DNA from: Orthonyx spaldingii
Lineage: Eukaryota > Chordata > Aves > Passeriformes > Orthonychidae
Reading direction: 5' to 3'
Assembly: GCA_013397795.1 (NCBI GenBank)
Contig: VZTJ01003534.1
Coordinates: 604,135 to 668,134 of the forward strand
DNA length: 64,000 nt
Shown here: positions 51,216 to 64,000 of the stretch, in pieces
How the letters are laid out: every line of letters begins with the position of its first letter
Position numbering within the stretch: the stretch's first letter is position 1
Notes under the pieces: generated by a model
Database searches by the model: none
What the model was told of the DNA's origin: nothing
Seen by the model: the letters and a program-made list of their open reading frames with translations, nothing else
Translations under genes and position numbers: made by a program

Positions 51216-54200
51216 GTAGGAACAGCCTCACTTTCTGCTTCCTTTCACATTCATGTTCATCAATCTGGTCCTTTGTTTTGGCTGGTGACATGTTTGCTAA
51301 TCGTTGCCATAAAGGTTGTCCTGATTTTCAGCTGCTCCACAGGGTAAGTGCTGTCTTATACAAATACTCAATCCTGCCATAATGATGATTTTTTTTTCCC
51401 CCCTCTTACCACTCAAATGTGAAGCCACAGCATTGTGGTAAGATCTGAACACTCTATTTATGTAAAGTTTAACATGAGCTATAGAATGCTAAAAACTGCC
51501 TCAACTAAAAAGTAGAACATTTACAAATACTAACACTGAAATGCTTTTATTAATGAATGCCTAAAGCATAGAATATTACGGTTCCATCTCATTTATAAAG
51601 CAGCTTTCATTGAAATGTAATCATAAATGTAATTGATTTCTGTGAACAGTCAGGACAACAGGAGAGTTTATCTAATGTTTGTGTAATAGGCACATTTTCA
51701 CTGCTCTGCTCTGAAAAGAGTGTGTAGATTTAATACCACAGTGGTTGTGTTAATATCAACATTGTAATATATGTACTATAAAGTTCTCTTTTCCCTCAGT
51801 GCTGGGGAACAGTCTGTCTAAAGAAACAAGGGCAGCAGAGCTTTATGTTCCAGTGCAGCTGTACAGCGTCTGAGGGTCCACACAGCAGGATTTTGTCAAA
51901 TAAAATCTCTCACAAGTAGAATTATTAAACACACAGCATTAGTCAAGCAGTCAAGTCGGAGAGGATTTTAATCTTTAGCGATTTGAAAATCCCTGGAGAC
52001 TCCTGATTGGATTGAGGTTAAACTGTAAAAAGAGACTGTAACACATACAGAAAGGGCTTTCTGAAGGTTGGTTTAAAGAGAGTTAAAATAAAAGCTCCTG
52101 TTTCAGACTCTGTTTGCTGTTGATATAAATGCTGAGTCCAAGATACTTCATTGTTTGCCAAATGAATTTATTTGGGTATTACAGGATATTTCATATATGT
52201 GTTTATAACAGAGTTCAATAGTAACCACATTTACTTTGGATATTCAGAATTGTCCTTATAAATTCAATTTTCAAATATTTAAAAGTTGTTAAATTAATTC
52301 CTGTTGGGCCTAGGCAAACATCTGATGCTGGTTATTTAAAGGGAATTTTGTTTGTTTTACTACATGACAAAGTAATTTTGAAAATAATTGTTTGATACAG
52401 AAGAAAATATCAATGCACCAGTTATGATTTTTTTTTGGGCCTAGTTTATCTATGCTTATTGCTCCTAAAAGGTTACAAGTTGGAATCACAGGAGTTCTTG
52501 AGATTCAGAGTGTTTATTGGCAGAGCTGTGCCTCACTATCAGCTGATACAGAGACAGATATCAGGATTATCAGGGTGAGGATTTTTCCCTCTTGTGTAGG
52601 AGCAGTGCCTTTACCTGTGACAGGGCTGTGCAATAATTCTGAAACGTCACCATTCTGTAACTGTAGCACTTCCTCAAGCTGTGTTACTCCATCTACAACA
52701 GAAACAATGGACACACAGGACTGTGCCTCTTCCATGCTAAACATCTTTTCCTGAGGTCTGGATGGGGCTTTAACATGAACTGACTCATGTGAATGTGATG
52801 AAGCCTCATTTGTAATGCCTTTAACATGTGTGTCCACATTAAAATTGCCAAAATCCATTGTATACATTGTTAGGACACTGAAAATATATTTACTGTACAG
52901 CAGTGACTCAGTTTGGTAATAACACCTCATAAGTTTCTTACAAACAATACATGGGTTTTGTTAGGGACATGCTGATGGCAGCATTTTATTTACTTCACCG
53001 AGACAGGTTGGGATGGAATTGATTTTTGATTCAGGGATTTTAGCATCTCTTTGCAGGTTTTGTATTGCCTGATCCTCCCTCTTCCCCGTGCAGAACTTAG
53101 AGGTTCAAATTCTAAATTGTGTGATGGAGTAGGGGTGTGAATTGTTACAGAGTGAAGGAGACACAAATATAGACACTGTTTTTGGAGATTTCGAGCTGTT
53201 CTTGTAGCAGGGCCCAGCAAAGGGAAGAAGAGTATTTTATGCTTATTTCCTTCTCTTCCCAGCTCTGAGATGTGCAGAAAATGACATTAATCTCAGCTGT
53301 GGATGGGAAGGGTTTGGTTTAAACACCACTCATGTACAGCATTGGATTTTTGTGTTCCAGTCCACCACTTCAGGCATTGGCATTTCCTGCTCTTCCCACG
53401 GCATGTCCCGAACGGCTGATGTTCTTTATGGAAAAGACATTTTTAGGTTTGAAGGATTTTTAAGTAGGTCATAAATTCTTCCTGCCTGAGCTGAACCAGG
53501 AAGTGATTGTTCAGCTGTGCCCCTGCACTGGAGCCTGTTGCACTTTATGAAGATGTTTATCTGGAGGTTTGATTGCCTGTTGCTTGGAGATGCAACCGGT
53601 GTGGCGCCTCTGCTTATCTGACTCATCACTTCTCCTTCCTATCAAAAGACTTCAAGTACATGTTTATCATCTCCCATTATCCTTCTGCCACTCTCAATAG
53701 CTTCCTTCCTTCTCCCCCGTTGGTGACAATTCTGTTGTTGCATTTAATAAGCAGTTTGGGTGCTTTTTTTAAAGCGTGGTTTTTCTCACGTGTCTGTAAA
53801 ACCGTGGTGTGCTAAGGACAGTCTCGTAAGATCACTTGCAAAAATCGTCATTTAAAAAGTACAAAACTCTAATACTGTTATCAATAATGAAACTTTGCCA
53901 TGGCATTCTCAAGGTGGATGGCTGAATCTGTAAAGATTACTTGGATATGTTAAAAAAATGCATATTTCAATATAGTTATCTCAACTCAAAATTCTCCTAA
54001 GACGCTCTTCTCAGGTTTATTTTTTCAAGAAAAGTTTGCAAAGATTCAGTCACCTGAAGCTACTGGACATTTGTTCCTCAATGCACACATTTTAGTCATA
54101 TGCATCACAGAGAGAATATGCCCTCAAGAATTAAATGCACTGTAATTCCAGAGGCTATTCCAGGTTGACAGTTGGAAATGTTACAGGGACAACAGTGAGT

Positions 54201-56352
54201 TTAAATCTTTGTAAAACAGGAGGTCCTTGGTGATCACGCAGCAGCAGAAGCACTGCACAGGTAGGAGCTGCTCACTGTGTGTGGCAAGCAGAGGGTGTTT
54301 GTCCATCCCCAAAGGTGTGCTCAGGATGCGGACTTGGCTTTGACACAGGTGAGGTAAGTCTTGGTAAGTCAGGTTTCATTTAAGAGTTTATGAGAGTCCA
54401 AAGATGAAAGAAAACCCTTAAAGAGTCCTCCTGTGCGCAGGAGATGCTGCAGCTGAAGCTCACAATCTTTACACACCCAAACCACCCAGACACCTCTCTG
54501 AATTTTCGTTCTGTAACCTGTGGAGGAATGACACACATCGTGTGTGTTACATACCTGAAAAATCAAACCTGGTAGAACCCCGTGAATAATGCAGAAATTA
54601 AGGGTGTAGGCAGGTTAGGATATCTGTACAGTCAACTCTGAGCTTTCAGAGCTAGAAAACCTCTAGAGAAGGATTTTGCAGCAGTTCCTGGTCAGTGAGT
54701 TTGCCCACCCAGCTGCACTGAGGGCACACACAAATGTTCCCCTTCAGCTGCACCCCAGGTGTGGGCTCAGGTCCTCAGCTGTGCTCAGTGACTCAGTCCT
54801 GCTCATTTCAGAGAAGTGGCTGCATCTCTGTGTCTGTCTATGAAAAGCTTTGTTTATTCCCTCACACAAAGAGGTTTTGGACACTTACCCATCAGGCAAG
54901 TAATGATTTCGTTGCATTGCTAGTGGAGGATGAGAATATTGACAGAGGAATTGTCTGATCTCTTTTTTGCATCAACCTCTTCCCTTTCCTGCTGGGAGGA
55001 GATCATAGGACAGAATCATAAATCTGTTTCTTTCTTGCTTAGGATAAATGCAGAAATTGAGTGGGAAGGATTTCAATGAATGGCATTATTTAATGAATAA
55101 AATTAATTTTGTAGAAGGAAAAGATCCTGAGGAATTTTTTCCTCTTTGATTGTGTATGGGGTGGGGGGAACCTTAATGTTCTCAAGTGAAACCTGACAAG
55201 TGCTGTGCTACTGGGGGATGCACACATCATTTTTTAATGAAGATTGTTTATTACTGTTGTATGAAACTCTGACAATACTAAGCTCTCTTCTGGTTACTTC
55301 AATCAATGCCCACTTAAAATCAGCTTGTAATTTAGTACTTCCCTTTCTTTTGTGTGTGACTGGCTGGTCATGGATAGCGAGCTCTGCCTGCAGAGCATTT
55401 AATGAACAGAGGAATTGACTGGGGTTTTGTGGGGGGAGGGTCTTGTCCTGCCCTCTGTCCTCCCTGTGAAGGACCTTTTGTTGTTCATCACCACACCTGT
55501 GAGGCAGGGACCACGGGACAAATTTTTACTGTCCAGCAATGCTCTCACTTGGAATTTAATAAACACTTCTGCTGTCACACCTTAAACCATCTGAGCTCCT
55601 TTCTGTTGTATGCACGATCAAATATTTATTCCCAAACGCTGTACACCACAAAGTGCTGCCTCGGAGTAGCAGAGATCAGTTATTCAGGTAGTAAAGATGT
55701 GTGAATGCAGCTGGCAGATGAAGTCACCAACATTGTGAATTCCCAGGCTGTCCCTGCTGCCACAGGCAATAAGTGACAGGCCTGAACCGGGGCTGGGTTC
55801 CTGTTCCAGGAGCTGCCCTGTTCGAGTGCAGCCAGCCAGGGCTGCAGAGAGATGAAATCAATCCAGGCTGCAGTCCTTGACCTGAACCTGTAATTACCTG
55901 CTTGGGATAAAGGTGGTTTGTTGTGGCAGATAGAGATTGCACTCAGGGCTGCAGAGTATAATGCTGAGCTTTGAAGGCGAGGAGGGGCTTGGCCCCTGGG
56001 CTGTTCTTCACAGCAATTGAGAGGTTTTAATAATGGGCAGAGAACAAGCTGCTCTTAGGGGGCATCACCTGTTCAGTAACACAAAAACAACGACCCAGCA
56101 CTGCTTGGTTTGTATTTCTGCATCCTCTTGGCTTAAATTTACATGAGTTTAAGAAGCACAACTTCTGTGCCAATTCTGTAAATATATCTATTTAAAATGC
56201 TTATTATGTTACCTAATTGCATAACATTTAATGCATTATTCCTCTACTGCTGACAGCACGTGGCATATCTCAGGTATCTTTGTTTCCTCAGTGCAGCAGC
56301 ACACACTCACATGTGCTCCTGCTCTCTCCATCCAGCTCATCTGCCTTGCTAA

Positions 56353-56373
56353 GTGTGTGTGTGTGTGTGTGTG
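56353..56373 (+). repeat. (GT)10 dinucleotide repeat
   Basis: Ten and a half uninterrupted GT units lie in an intron. It is probably length-polymorphic. Confidence 0.95.
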
Positions 56374-59300
56374 CATGAGCTGCATAATGCAAAATTCTGG
56401 TACTTAGAATGTTTTCAACTTGATTTATTTCATCTAATTTGAGAAAATGTTATCTGATGATTTTTGAAGAGAGCCTTAAGACAGAACTGACTCCAACAGG
56501 CTCCAAGATGCCAATGCAGTGTACATGATTACATCTAGAAACAGCTATGCCCTATAGACTGGGGAGATGTGAGGAGAAATTAAAATGACCTGACACTACT
56601 GACTGGGCACTTGCTGCTGGATCATTGCCTGGCCTGGGAAAAGACTCAGCTGCAGGGATACATGGAGTAGCATTAATGTCTTGAAACACTGGTGGGTGTT
56701 TTCTGGAGGCAGGAGAAGTACACTGGAGAGGACAGGCATGGGAGCAGTGAGTGAAAGGCAGCAGAATCATTAGATACTGATTTAATTTTTCACCCTGTGA
56801 TGATTATGGGTGGTTTAGTCAGTTCTGGAGATGGGAGCTCACTCCCAACAGCACAACGTGGTGATGTGGGGTAGCTTTACCCTGCAAGGGACAAAGGAGA
56901 CTCCTGTGACTCCTCATCCCAGTTTGCCTCTGGTACAGCTGGGCAGTCTAACAGTGATTGAAGCAATTCATCTCTTCTGAGATGGTTGTGTTTCCACACA
57001 AGTGTGTATCAGCTTAAGAAATGGTGCTACATGCATCTGATTTCACTGATGCAAGTGAAAATCAAAAATCAGCGATGTGTAGACCCCGCTGTACTGGGTG
57101 GGATTTGCATTTAAGCAGTTGGGGTTCCTGGAGGTGCCGCTCTCCTTGTTCATCTCCCCGTGTGATTTTTGGCCCAGCAGTTCCTCTGCTGATGTCACAG
57201 CTCCCTGAAAGCTGAACCGTGACCTCACCAGCACCGTAACCAAATCCAGGGGAATGGGGTTTTTCCTCACATATGGAGATAAGTCGCAGTGGGGCCCCCA
57301 GGGGCCCCGATAATGGTCACTGGCACAGTGCTGCTGCTCGCAGACATTTGTTCTCGTGTCACACAGCCCGCCTGACGCGTGGCCGGGGCTCCATTAATGC
57401 AGGCTCTGCAGTGTCTCACTGCCTAAGTGTGAGCTGCTAACTTCCAGTTGGGGAAGCCACCTTCAGTTCACATCAGCTGGAAAATAGCAGTGGGCTAGAG
57501 CATGGTCTAAGCACAGAAATGCCTTGGGTTTATTTAGGGGAAGAGAAAATAATCTTATTATCCTGGGTATTTTGCATTAGTTAACAAAAACTCATTCTTG
57601 ATATGAGATTCTTACATGCCCCTTAATTATCTTTCATTAACAGCTGTTAATGTTGTGTGTAGGTAGCTTTAAAGCTCTGAATAAGTGGGAAGTGTTGATT
57701 CTAATCATATCTGACACCACAATCTTCTGTGGAACAACACATGAGCTGAGATTCCCGATGGGCTCCTGTAGGATACAATATTTATTATAGCTGGAGATCT
57801 AAGAGCTCCCAGCTACTGTTAAACTTACAAGAGATCCAGAAACCTCAGTGTCTGTACTTGTGTTTTGAGAGATTGCACAGAAATAACACACCACTGGTAT
57901 TTGCAGGCAGCGTGTGCATTGACATTTCTGCTCTTTTCCTACACTGCTCAAAGGAATCGTTTTGCAAATCTTTATATTTTCATAAGCTTGTAACATATTC
58001 TAAGCTCATTTATTAATCTAGACTGCTTGAAACAGTCTTAAAATGTTATTAGATGTGCAAGTGAAAAGAAGAGTATTTGAATTTTGGAGTCAGTATTGTT
58101 TTGGGGAAAGCTTTATTTGTAACCAATTTATAATAGAGACATTCTTATTTAGTGATTTCACTACGTTGGCTTTATCTTTCGAAGTATTTGCTCACCATTT
58201 CCCATGTTTGCTTTGAAAAACATCTAAATATGCCTCATTATTTCTTGATGCCACTTTGGCCTGCAGTCTCTGTTAGATGTTAAGGGTTTCACCATCAGAA
58301 TTCTGGTTGTGGTCCTCTGGAGATCCTCCAGCTTGTCCTCCCCTCTTTTCAGGAGATGTTCCAGAACATCAGTCCATGTCCTCAGGGCTCTGCAGTCTCT
58401 TCCTTTTGTCTTTCAGCCTCCTCCTGCTGTAATTTCTAATGTAATATCAGCATAAGCACTTATTTTCACCATTGTTAATCCAAAAGGAGCAGGTTTTAGC
58501 AATTGTCCATTAGAGTGTGATAAGGATGAGTGAGCAAAAGTGTGGATTTAGGTCTATGACACAAAACTGAGCTACTTGGCATGATAAATTAGTCAGGCAT
58601 TGCACCTATTTTAAGGTGGAGTTTAATACCTTGAGGGTGTTACAATCACAGCCTCCTCACCCTGGCTGCTCACTGGAGTAAAGATGTTCTCTGCTGGGAA
58701 TAAATATTTATATCTAAGTTGAAATACAGCCTGTTGGTGCTTACTTGTGTATATATTTTATTGCCTCGCTGACGTAAGGGGTAGAGAAACAGATGGAAAA
58801 TATTTTGCTTCCTTAATTATCCAACACTGTGGGATACCCATTGGCTTGGCGCTGTGGCTCCTCCCCTGCCTTGGACTCCATCCCTGGCATCACCCCAGCA
58901 AGATTTTAATAGTTCTTTATCTGCTGCTTGCATAGCTTTAAACTTTCACTTTTTATTACAACCCAGGCTAAATTGGGTGCTGGTTACTGCTCCAGCTCTG
59001 GCTGGAGAGCTCAGAAAAGCCAAAGCTGGTGCCAGCAAGTGGCAGGGAATGGGAGCACGGGGTGAAAGGAGCCCCTGATTGTCACCGTCCTCCTCCTCAG
59101 CTGCTCTCATCTGCAAGGAGGGTCCTGGAGGTCCCAACCTTCAGCTGTGGGTCTTTTGTTCCTTCTGGGAACAGCCCACCTGGGACTCACCTCCTTCCAA
59201 AAGGAGCGCGGAGTCTCTGAGGGAGCGCGTGAGGCCAAGCACTCTGCATAAACCTGCTGCTGCTCCCCTTGTGAAGCTGAAAACAAGCAGGGCACAGTCA

Positions 59301-60880
59301 GCAAAAGACAGACAACAGGTTTGGGGTTATTGGCATTGTTATCCCAGAATTTCTCTAGGTGAGAGGTGCTCCCTGAGCCTCGAGGCTCCGCTCGGTGCCG
59401 TGCAGGGCACGGGCCTGGAAAATGGAGCAGGGGGGAAGCGAAAGGTGCTGATATGAACAACATATGGTTTTTGCTGGAGTTTGGCCGCAGATTTAAGGCC
59501 TCAGAGTGGATTCCTGGGGCCTTCGTATCCTATCCCAAAACCAACACGAAAGCCTTTCCAAATATATTTTATAAGCTCTGCGATTGTAATAGTCCTATCA
59601 AAAATCCCATGTCCCCAGGTCAGGTGGGGTGCAGGCTGTCCTCTTCTGAAATCCCAGGCTTGCCAAGTCTTTCTTCCCTGATATTTCCCTCCAGCAACAG
59701 CGGGCAACCATTTGTGCCTCGTGTGCAGTGTGGAACACCCCAGGGGCCCCGGCACAGCTGCTTTCCCTGGAGCTCACATCTGCTCCGGGAGCGGGGCTCG
59801 CCTGCCTGGGCGTTTGTCCCAGGCACAGCTGGCCCTGGCTCCCCACAGCCCACCTGGGCCGGGGGATGACTCCTGGAATTTGTGAGGCTTTGGCACGGGT
59901 TGGACTGGGAGTTTTGGTTACTGGCTCTGCCATCCCCTTTTGTTTTGCTTTTCCTCTGCTCCACGTCATGGTGGTGTTGATGTGAGAAAGGCAGAGCAGG
60001 AACTGGAATCTCTGTCATTCGTAGCATCTTTCAATTTTGGGGCACGACAAAGAATCCTGAATATATCACTCCAGAAAAGTGATATAATTAATTTTGCCTT
60101 GATGCAAAAAAGCAGGAGAAGCCACTGTTACAGTAAGAATCTTGCCAGTTCCTTACAATTCCCATTAATTGGGATTTTCACCTCTATGATTTACAGCAGG
60201 AATGCCGAGCAAACCACTGTGTGCTCTACTGTTTGCTCATCACTTAAAATATATTTTAAAAGTGAGGATAATTTCCTCCAAACTTACTTGTGATTGAATG
60301 TCAGATGTAGTAAATGGCCAGAGATTATCTGCAAAGTTGTATTGCTGGTGGATTTTTAACAATCAGAAAGTTGCCATCAAAGAATTTGGAGAAGCAAAAA
60401 GTGCTCTGGTGTTAGTCTTTTGGTTCTGGTGTTTGTATTTAAGCTCTAAAAAAACCCCAAAAAACAAATAAAATGAAATCAATACACAGTGTACAGTGAA
60501 ATGCTTACAGGGAGCTACATTTTAGCACTGAAGATAGATAAAAAATTCACTGTATCATAAGTGAACCATTTCCCCCTTGATTTGTGTCCAAAATATGAGG
60601 AAAAACCTTGCAGCTGCATTATGCATTTTACAAAAGAACATATGCATGCATTTAAATCATTTACATTTCATCTTTGCTTTCTCTTATTTTTAACCCATAT
60701 TATGGTGAGTGACAGCATGTTTGGAAAACTGAGGTTGAAAGCAAAGTTTAAACTTTGATGCCCAGTAAGCTGAACTGCCAGCAGTGCTTCACTATTTCAT
60801 GATTTTATTTCAAAGTTTGGCTCATGCTTTTTTCCTTTCCTCCAATGAAACGTGATTGAAACTTTGAGAATCTGGCTGAC

Positions 60881-60894
60881 AAAAAAAAAAAAAA
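60881..60894 (+). repeat. A14 homopolymer
   Basis: Fourteen A residues are followed by TTAAATTATA. No retroposed sequence can be recognised in front of it. Confidence 0.85.
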
Positions 60895-63525
60895 TTAAAT
60901 TATACTGCAGTTGGTTTGTGCTGGTCCTACAGTGTCTGCAGAGCTGAAGATAATCCATCCTTATGGAAGCAAGTCTTTGGGAGGATGCACAACTTAAAGA
61001 TGTTCTGGGTCAGGGCTCAGTGAGATTATTAATTGGTGATCATTAGGTGGAATCAGATATTCCCCATGCTATAAAATTGTTTTTGATAGGGGGTGAGGAG
61101 GGGAAGGTAGAGGGGCACCAGCTCTATCTGATGTGACCCTTGTTCAGCACTGCCTGCTCTCTGCTAAACTCTTAACTGATCCACTTCTACAGCAGCAGTT
61201 CAAAAAGGGTTTGGACTGGGGGTGTGATGTTTTGTTTAGTGCCATCAGCAGGCAGCACTCCCCCTCTGCTGTGCGTGAACAAATAAAATTCAGCTTTATT
61301 GGCCTGGTTATGGCCTTTTAATCACCCTTCAGTGAGGGATTGTGCAAGGCGTGAAGTGCGAGCGCCTGCTCCGGGTCACAGCAGTGACGGAGGACACGGC
61401 TCTGGCACAGGGGTGGCAGGTGAGGGGTGCCCCCTTTTCCAGGGGGACACGGAGCTGGGCTGTCAGGAGCAGCAGCACCATGCAGAGGGACCTGGGGAGT
61501 GGGGTTTGTCACCTTCCCTCATCCCACAGAGCTGTCCTGGTGGGACACTCCCTGCCGGAGCGGTGACAGGACACGGTGCCAACACCCAAACCCGCCCTGT
61601 GAGGAGCCAGCCACAGCCTGGGCTCTGTCACAGCCAGCCTGGGCCCAGGGCACCAGAGCTTGGGTTTGTTCCTGCCCTGAGCCCCGGGGTTGTCAGGGAG
61701 AGTTTGACACACACAGAGCCATGGGGTGTGCTTTAAATGTAGGTTTGAAACGGAGATATTTGCACAGGCCTCTTAGATTCAGAGCTCAAAATACAGAGGG
61801 ACTTTCATCCCTAACAACTTGCAGAAATTTTTCCTCATTGTCTTCACCTTTCACAAGAGTTAAACTTACAGTTCTTAATTTATTTTACTGGTAAAGATTG
61901 ACTTGTAATTGAGGATGTCACGTGGAGGACCTGTAACTTATTTGTATATCCATCCTTGCATGTTTAAAACCAAGTCAAGAAACTAATGAGGTTACAAAAA
62001 TATTGCTGATCCTGAAGCAAATACAGTTGGAGAACATATGCTTTGGTTTTACATTTCTGCCTCTAAAAGGTGACATGTCCCGTGTTTGTCATTTAATTTA
62101 ACATTCTATATATTTTTAAAGGGCTGTATGATTTGAAATCTCCAGATGCCAGGCTTTGTGCTAAATGAGGTTGACAGTTCAGTGATGTGGAAGGCCATTA
62201 TCTCACCTTTGTGCTTCTAAACTGTAGCCACTTGCCTTCGCCTGCTCGTAATGCATTTCCTGCCTTACAGCCCAGGAATTTTTAACACCTATTGAAAGCA
62301 TTAATTAGCTATGCCATAATGATGAGCACTTTAAGCGAAAAGCAAGAATTGATGCCGCTCTTTGAGTTGGTATTTCTCCCATTTCAGAGGATAAGGAGTA
62401 CCCAGAGAAGTTAAACCCCCATGTTCCTCAGGCACACTGGAGCTGGGAAGCCCTGGCTGTTCCCTGGCCATCACCACGAGTGAGTGACGGTGCCACATCA
62501 GAGCTTCTGTCCACGTCCCACCCCTGTCTGTGCCTGGGACATGAGGCCGTGTCCTGATAAGCAGCTCTAAATGGCTCTGTCCCTGCCAGCTGGTGCTATC
62601 TATAAACCAATAAACCAAAATTCAGGCTTTTGCATCCCGTTACTGCTGTCCTGAGTCAGCAGGTCTCAGATAGAATCATTTTTCTCTACCCTTGGAAAAA
62701 CGGATAATCATTACTTGGCCTGCTGAAGTTCAGTAATACAAGAATAAGTCATAAATGTGTCACTTGTATCTTAAAAGCTCACCAGCTAGAAACCTTCCCT
62801 CTTTTCTGATCGGGCCTCCAGTGCCTTTGATCACCATTTTCTCCTCTTTCTCAGCACCACAGCAAACTTCTTGGTTTTCCCCACTTTCCTGGGGTGCTGA
62901 GACAGTGTTCTGCTGCAGATTCCAGCTGTGCTCAGGCACCATAAGGTTTGTATGATTAGTCAGCATTTGGTTTCCATATATAGCAAAAGCACGTCTGGAG
63001 AAAATATTCCTATACATATTTCCAGGCAATAGGATCAAAGCCCTCTCTAGGTTCTCAATTTTAATTTATCTCCTCTTGCTTGCTGCAGAAGGAACATCAA
63101 ACGGAATCCGTGTTTGCGGGAGGGAAGGAAGCCCTTTGCTGTGTAGTTTTGGGAGCAGCATTCATCCCAAAGCTTCAAATCCTGCCCTTTCTTCCTCCAT
63201 AGCATTGCCAAGCTCTGAACTTTGGGGTTTGTGCCTTTGTTTCTACACAGGTGTGCCTCCTTTCTTTGCATCCTGGGATCTCTCCCATTTTTATTTCCTT
63301 TTTGCCATTGTCTCCATGGTCCCAGTCACAGCTGCTGAGCACATCTTCCACCTTTGTCACAGTGTTTTCTGTAGTTCTGAATCCCTGTGTTGGCTGCTTT
63401 CCTGCTGTAACACGTGCACAATTCACACCCCTGCATCCAAGGAATTCTTGTTCCTGTCTTGTCTTTGGAGTTTTTTGGTGAATTCCCCCAACCTCTCTTC
63501 ATACTCTTAATACCTGTCAGTATTT

Positions 63526-63680
63526 GCCTGGAGACACGGCTGCCCCATCCCTGGAAGTGTCCGAGGCCAGGCTTGGAGCAATCTGGGATAGTGGAAGGTG
63601 TCCCAGCCCATGGCAGGGAGTGGGAATGGATGATCTTTAAGGTCCCTTCCCACCCAGACCATCCCATGGTTTTATGATTT
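63526..63680 (+). repeat. CR1 LINE 3' end (sense)
   Basis: In order it reads GCCTGGAGACACGGCTGCCC, CATCCCTGGAAGTGTCCGAG, GCCAGGCTTGGAGCAATCTG, GGATAGTGGAAGGTGTCCCA, GCCCATGGCAGGGAGTGGGA, ATGGATGATCTTTAAGGTCC and CTTCCCACCCAGACCATCCC, ending in a degenerate tail. It is a sense-strand, 5'-truncated copy of the avian CR1 3' terminus. Confidence 0.93.
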
Positions 63681-64000
63681 ACTGTTCCACAAGAAGCAAA
63701 GATCTGGAAAGTATGATCTGAACCTTTTCTAGACCTCCACTGATCCTTCAGGTGTCAACTCCCAAAGCTGTGACACCGACCAGAATTGTGAGAACTAACA
63801 ACCCATGGAGCTGGCTCTGTGTGAGGAGTTACCCGGGCAGGTGGATGTTGTGGTATCAAATATTGTATTTATGTCAGCTTAATTAGATCCCTTTCTCTGT
63901 ATCTTTCATTGGATTCTCACAGCAACAATTTGTAAACCTGGATGTTCTTGCAGTGTGGGCACTGCTGGAGACAGCCAGAGGTGACTGGCATTAGTCAGTA

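Larger units (their letters stand above)
51216..64000 (+). other. BCAS3: BCAS3 intron (5' 12.8 kb, continues beyond window)
   Basis: No block encoding the expected continuation of BCAS3 (after VIDATSG) can be found, so the next exon lies outside. The stretch holds a cluster of 5'-splice-site-like sequences at 54260-54376, a (GT)10 repeat at 56353, a palindromic GGGGCCCC pair at 57291-57308, a GC-richer CpG-poor region at about 58980-59900 and 61340-61720, an A14 run at 60881, and a sense CR1 end at 63526-63680. The remainder is AT-rich and unrecognised. Confidence 0.88.

Noticed and set aside
53579..53596. Inverted motif GTTGCTTGGAGATGCAAC resembling an RFX X-box
   Set aside because: The half-sites are right, but the spacing is longer than in the known X-box, so binding is unlikely.
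58310..58440. Possible antisense CR1 internal fragment (CTCCAGCTTGTCCTCCCCTC)
   Set aside because: Only short stretches look similar and the order of CR1 landmarks is not kept.

Overview
The window is a piece of a large, intron-rich vertebrate gene, and the organism is almost certainly a bird. Nine short coding blocks on the + strand, each flanked by GT and AG and joined in consistent phase, encode a continuous stretch of about 416 residues that I recognise as BCAS3 (BCAS3 microtubule-associated cell migration factor). The interspersed repeats that can be recognised are CR1 LINE fragments with the typical avian 3' end (ATTCTGTG-like tail), on both strands. This repeat repertoire, plus intron lengths of 0.6 to 15 kb for a gene whose human copy spans hundreds of kilobases, fits an avian genome.

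Layout: 1-4386 is the tail of an upstream intron. Exons lie at 4387-4651, 19929-20079, 26962-27006 (a 45-nt cassette), 33129-33253, 33842-34007, 35108-35208, 46550-46650, 49671-49867 and 51118-51215. The rest, 51216-64000, is the start of the next intron. The N-terminal half of the propeller lies upstream, and the last roughly 100 residues lie downstream of the window. There is no second protein-coding gene, tRNA, rRNA, CRISPR array or intact transposon that I can support. The many 60-190-codon open frames are chance frames in introns.

The encoded part covers the later blades of the BCAS3 beta-propeller, a long polar loop inserted in it, the conserved BCAS3 C-terminal domain and a Ser-rich acidic tail region. 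BCAS3 is known as a PROPPIN-like scaffold that acts with PHAF1 (C16orf70) at autophagosomal membranes and in cytoskeletal control of cell migration.

Points of interest in the non-coding sequence: the conserved 45-nt cassette exon; a splice junction that rebuilds a 5' splice site (possible recursive splicing) after a 15 kb intron; a 92-bp ungapped hairpin at 40869-40960; a small CpG-dense island with a CTCF-like site at 9165-9306; a G-quadruplex-competent (GGGAA)n array and a (GGAA)n array that begins at an undetermined base; and several CpG- or motif-rich blocks that could be conserved regulatory elements. In human, BCAS3 lies next to TBX2 and TBX4, so such elements could serve those neighbours. 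I see no sign of a wholly new biological system here.
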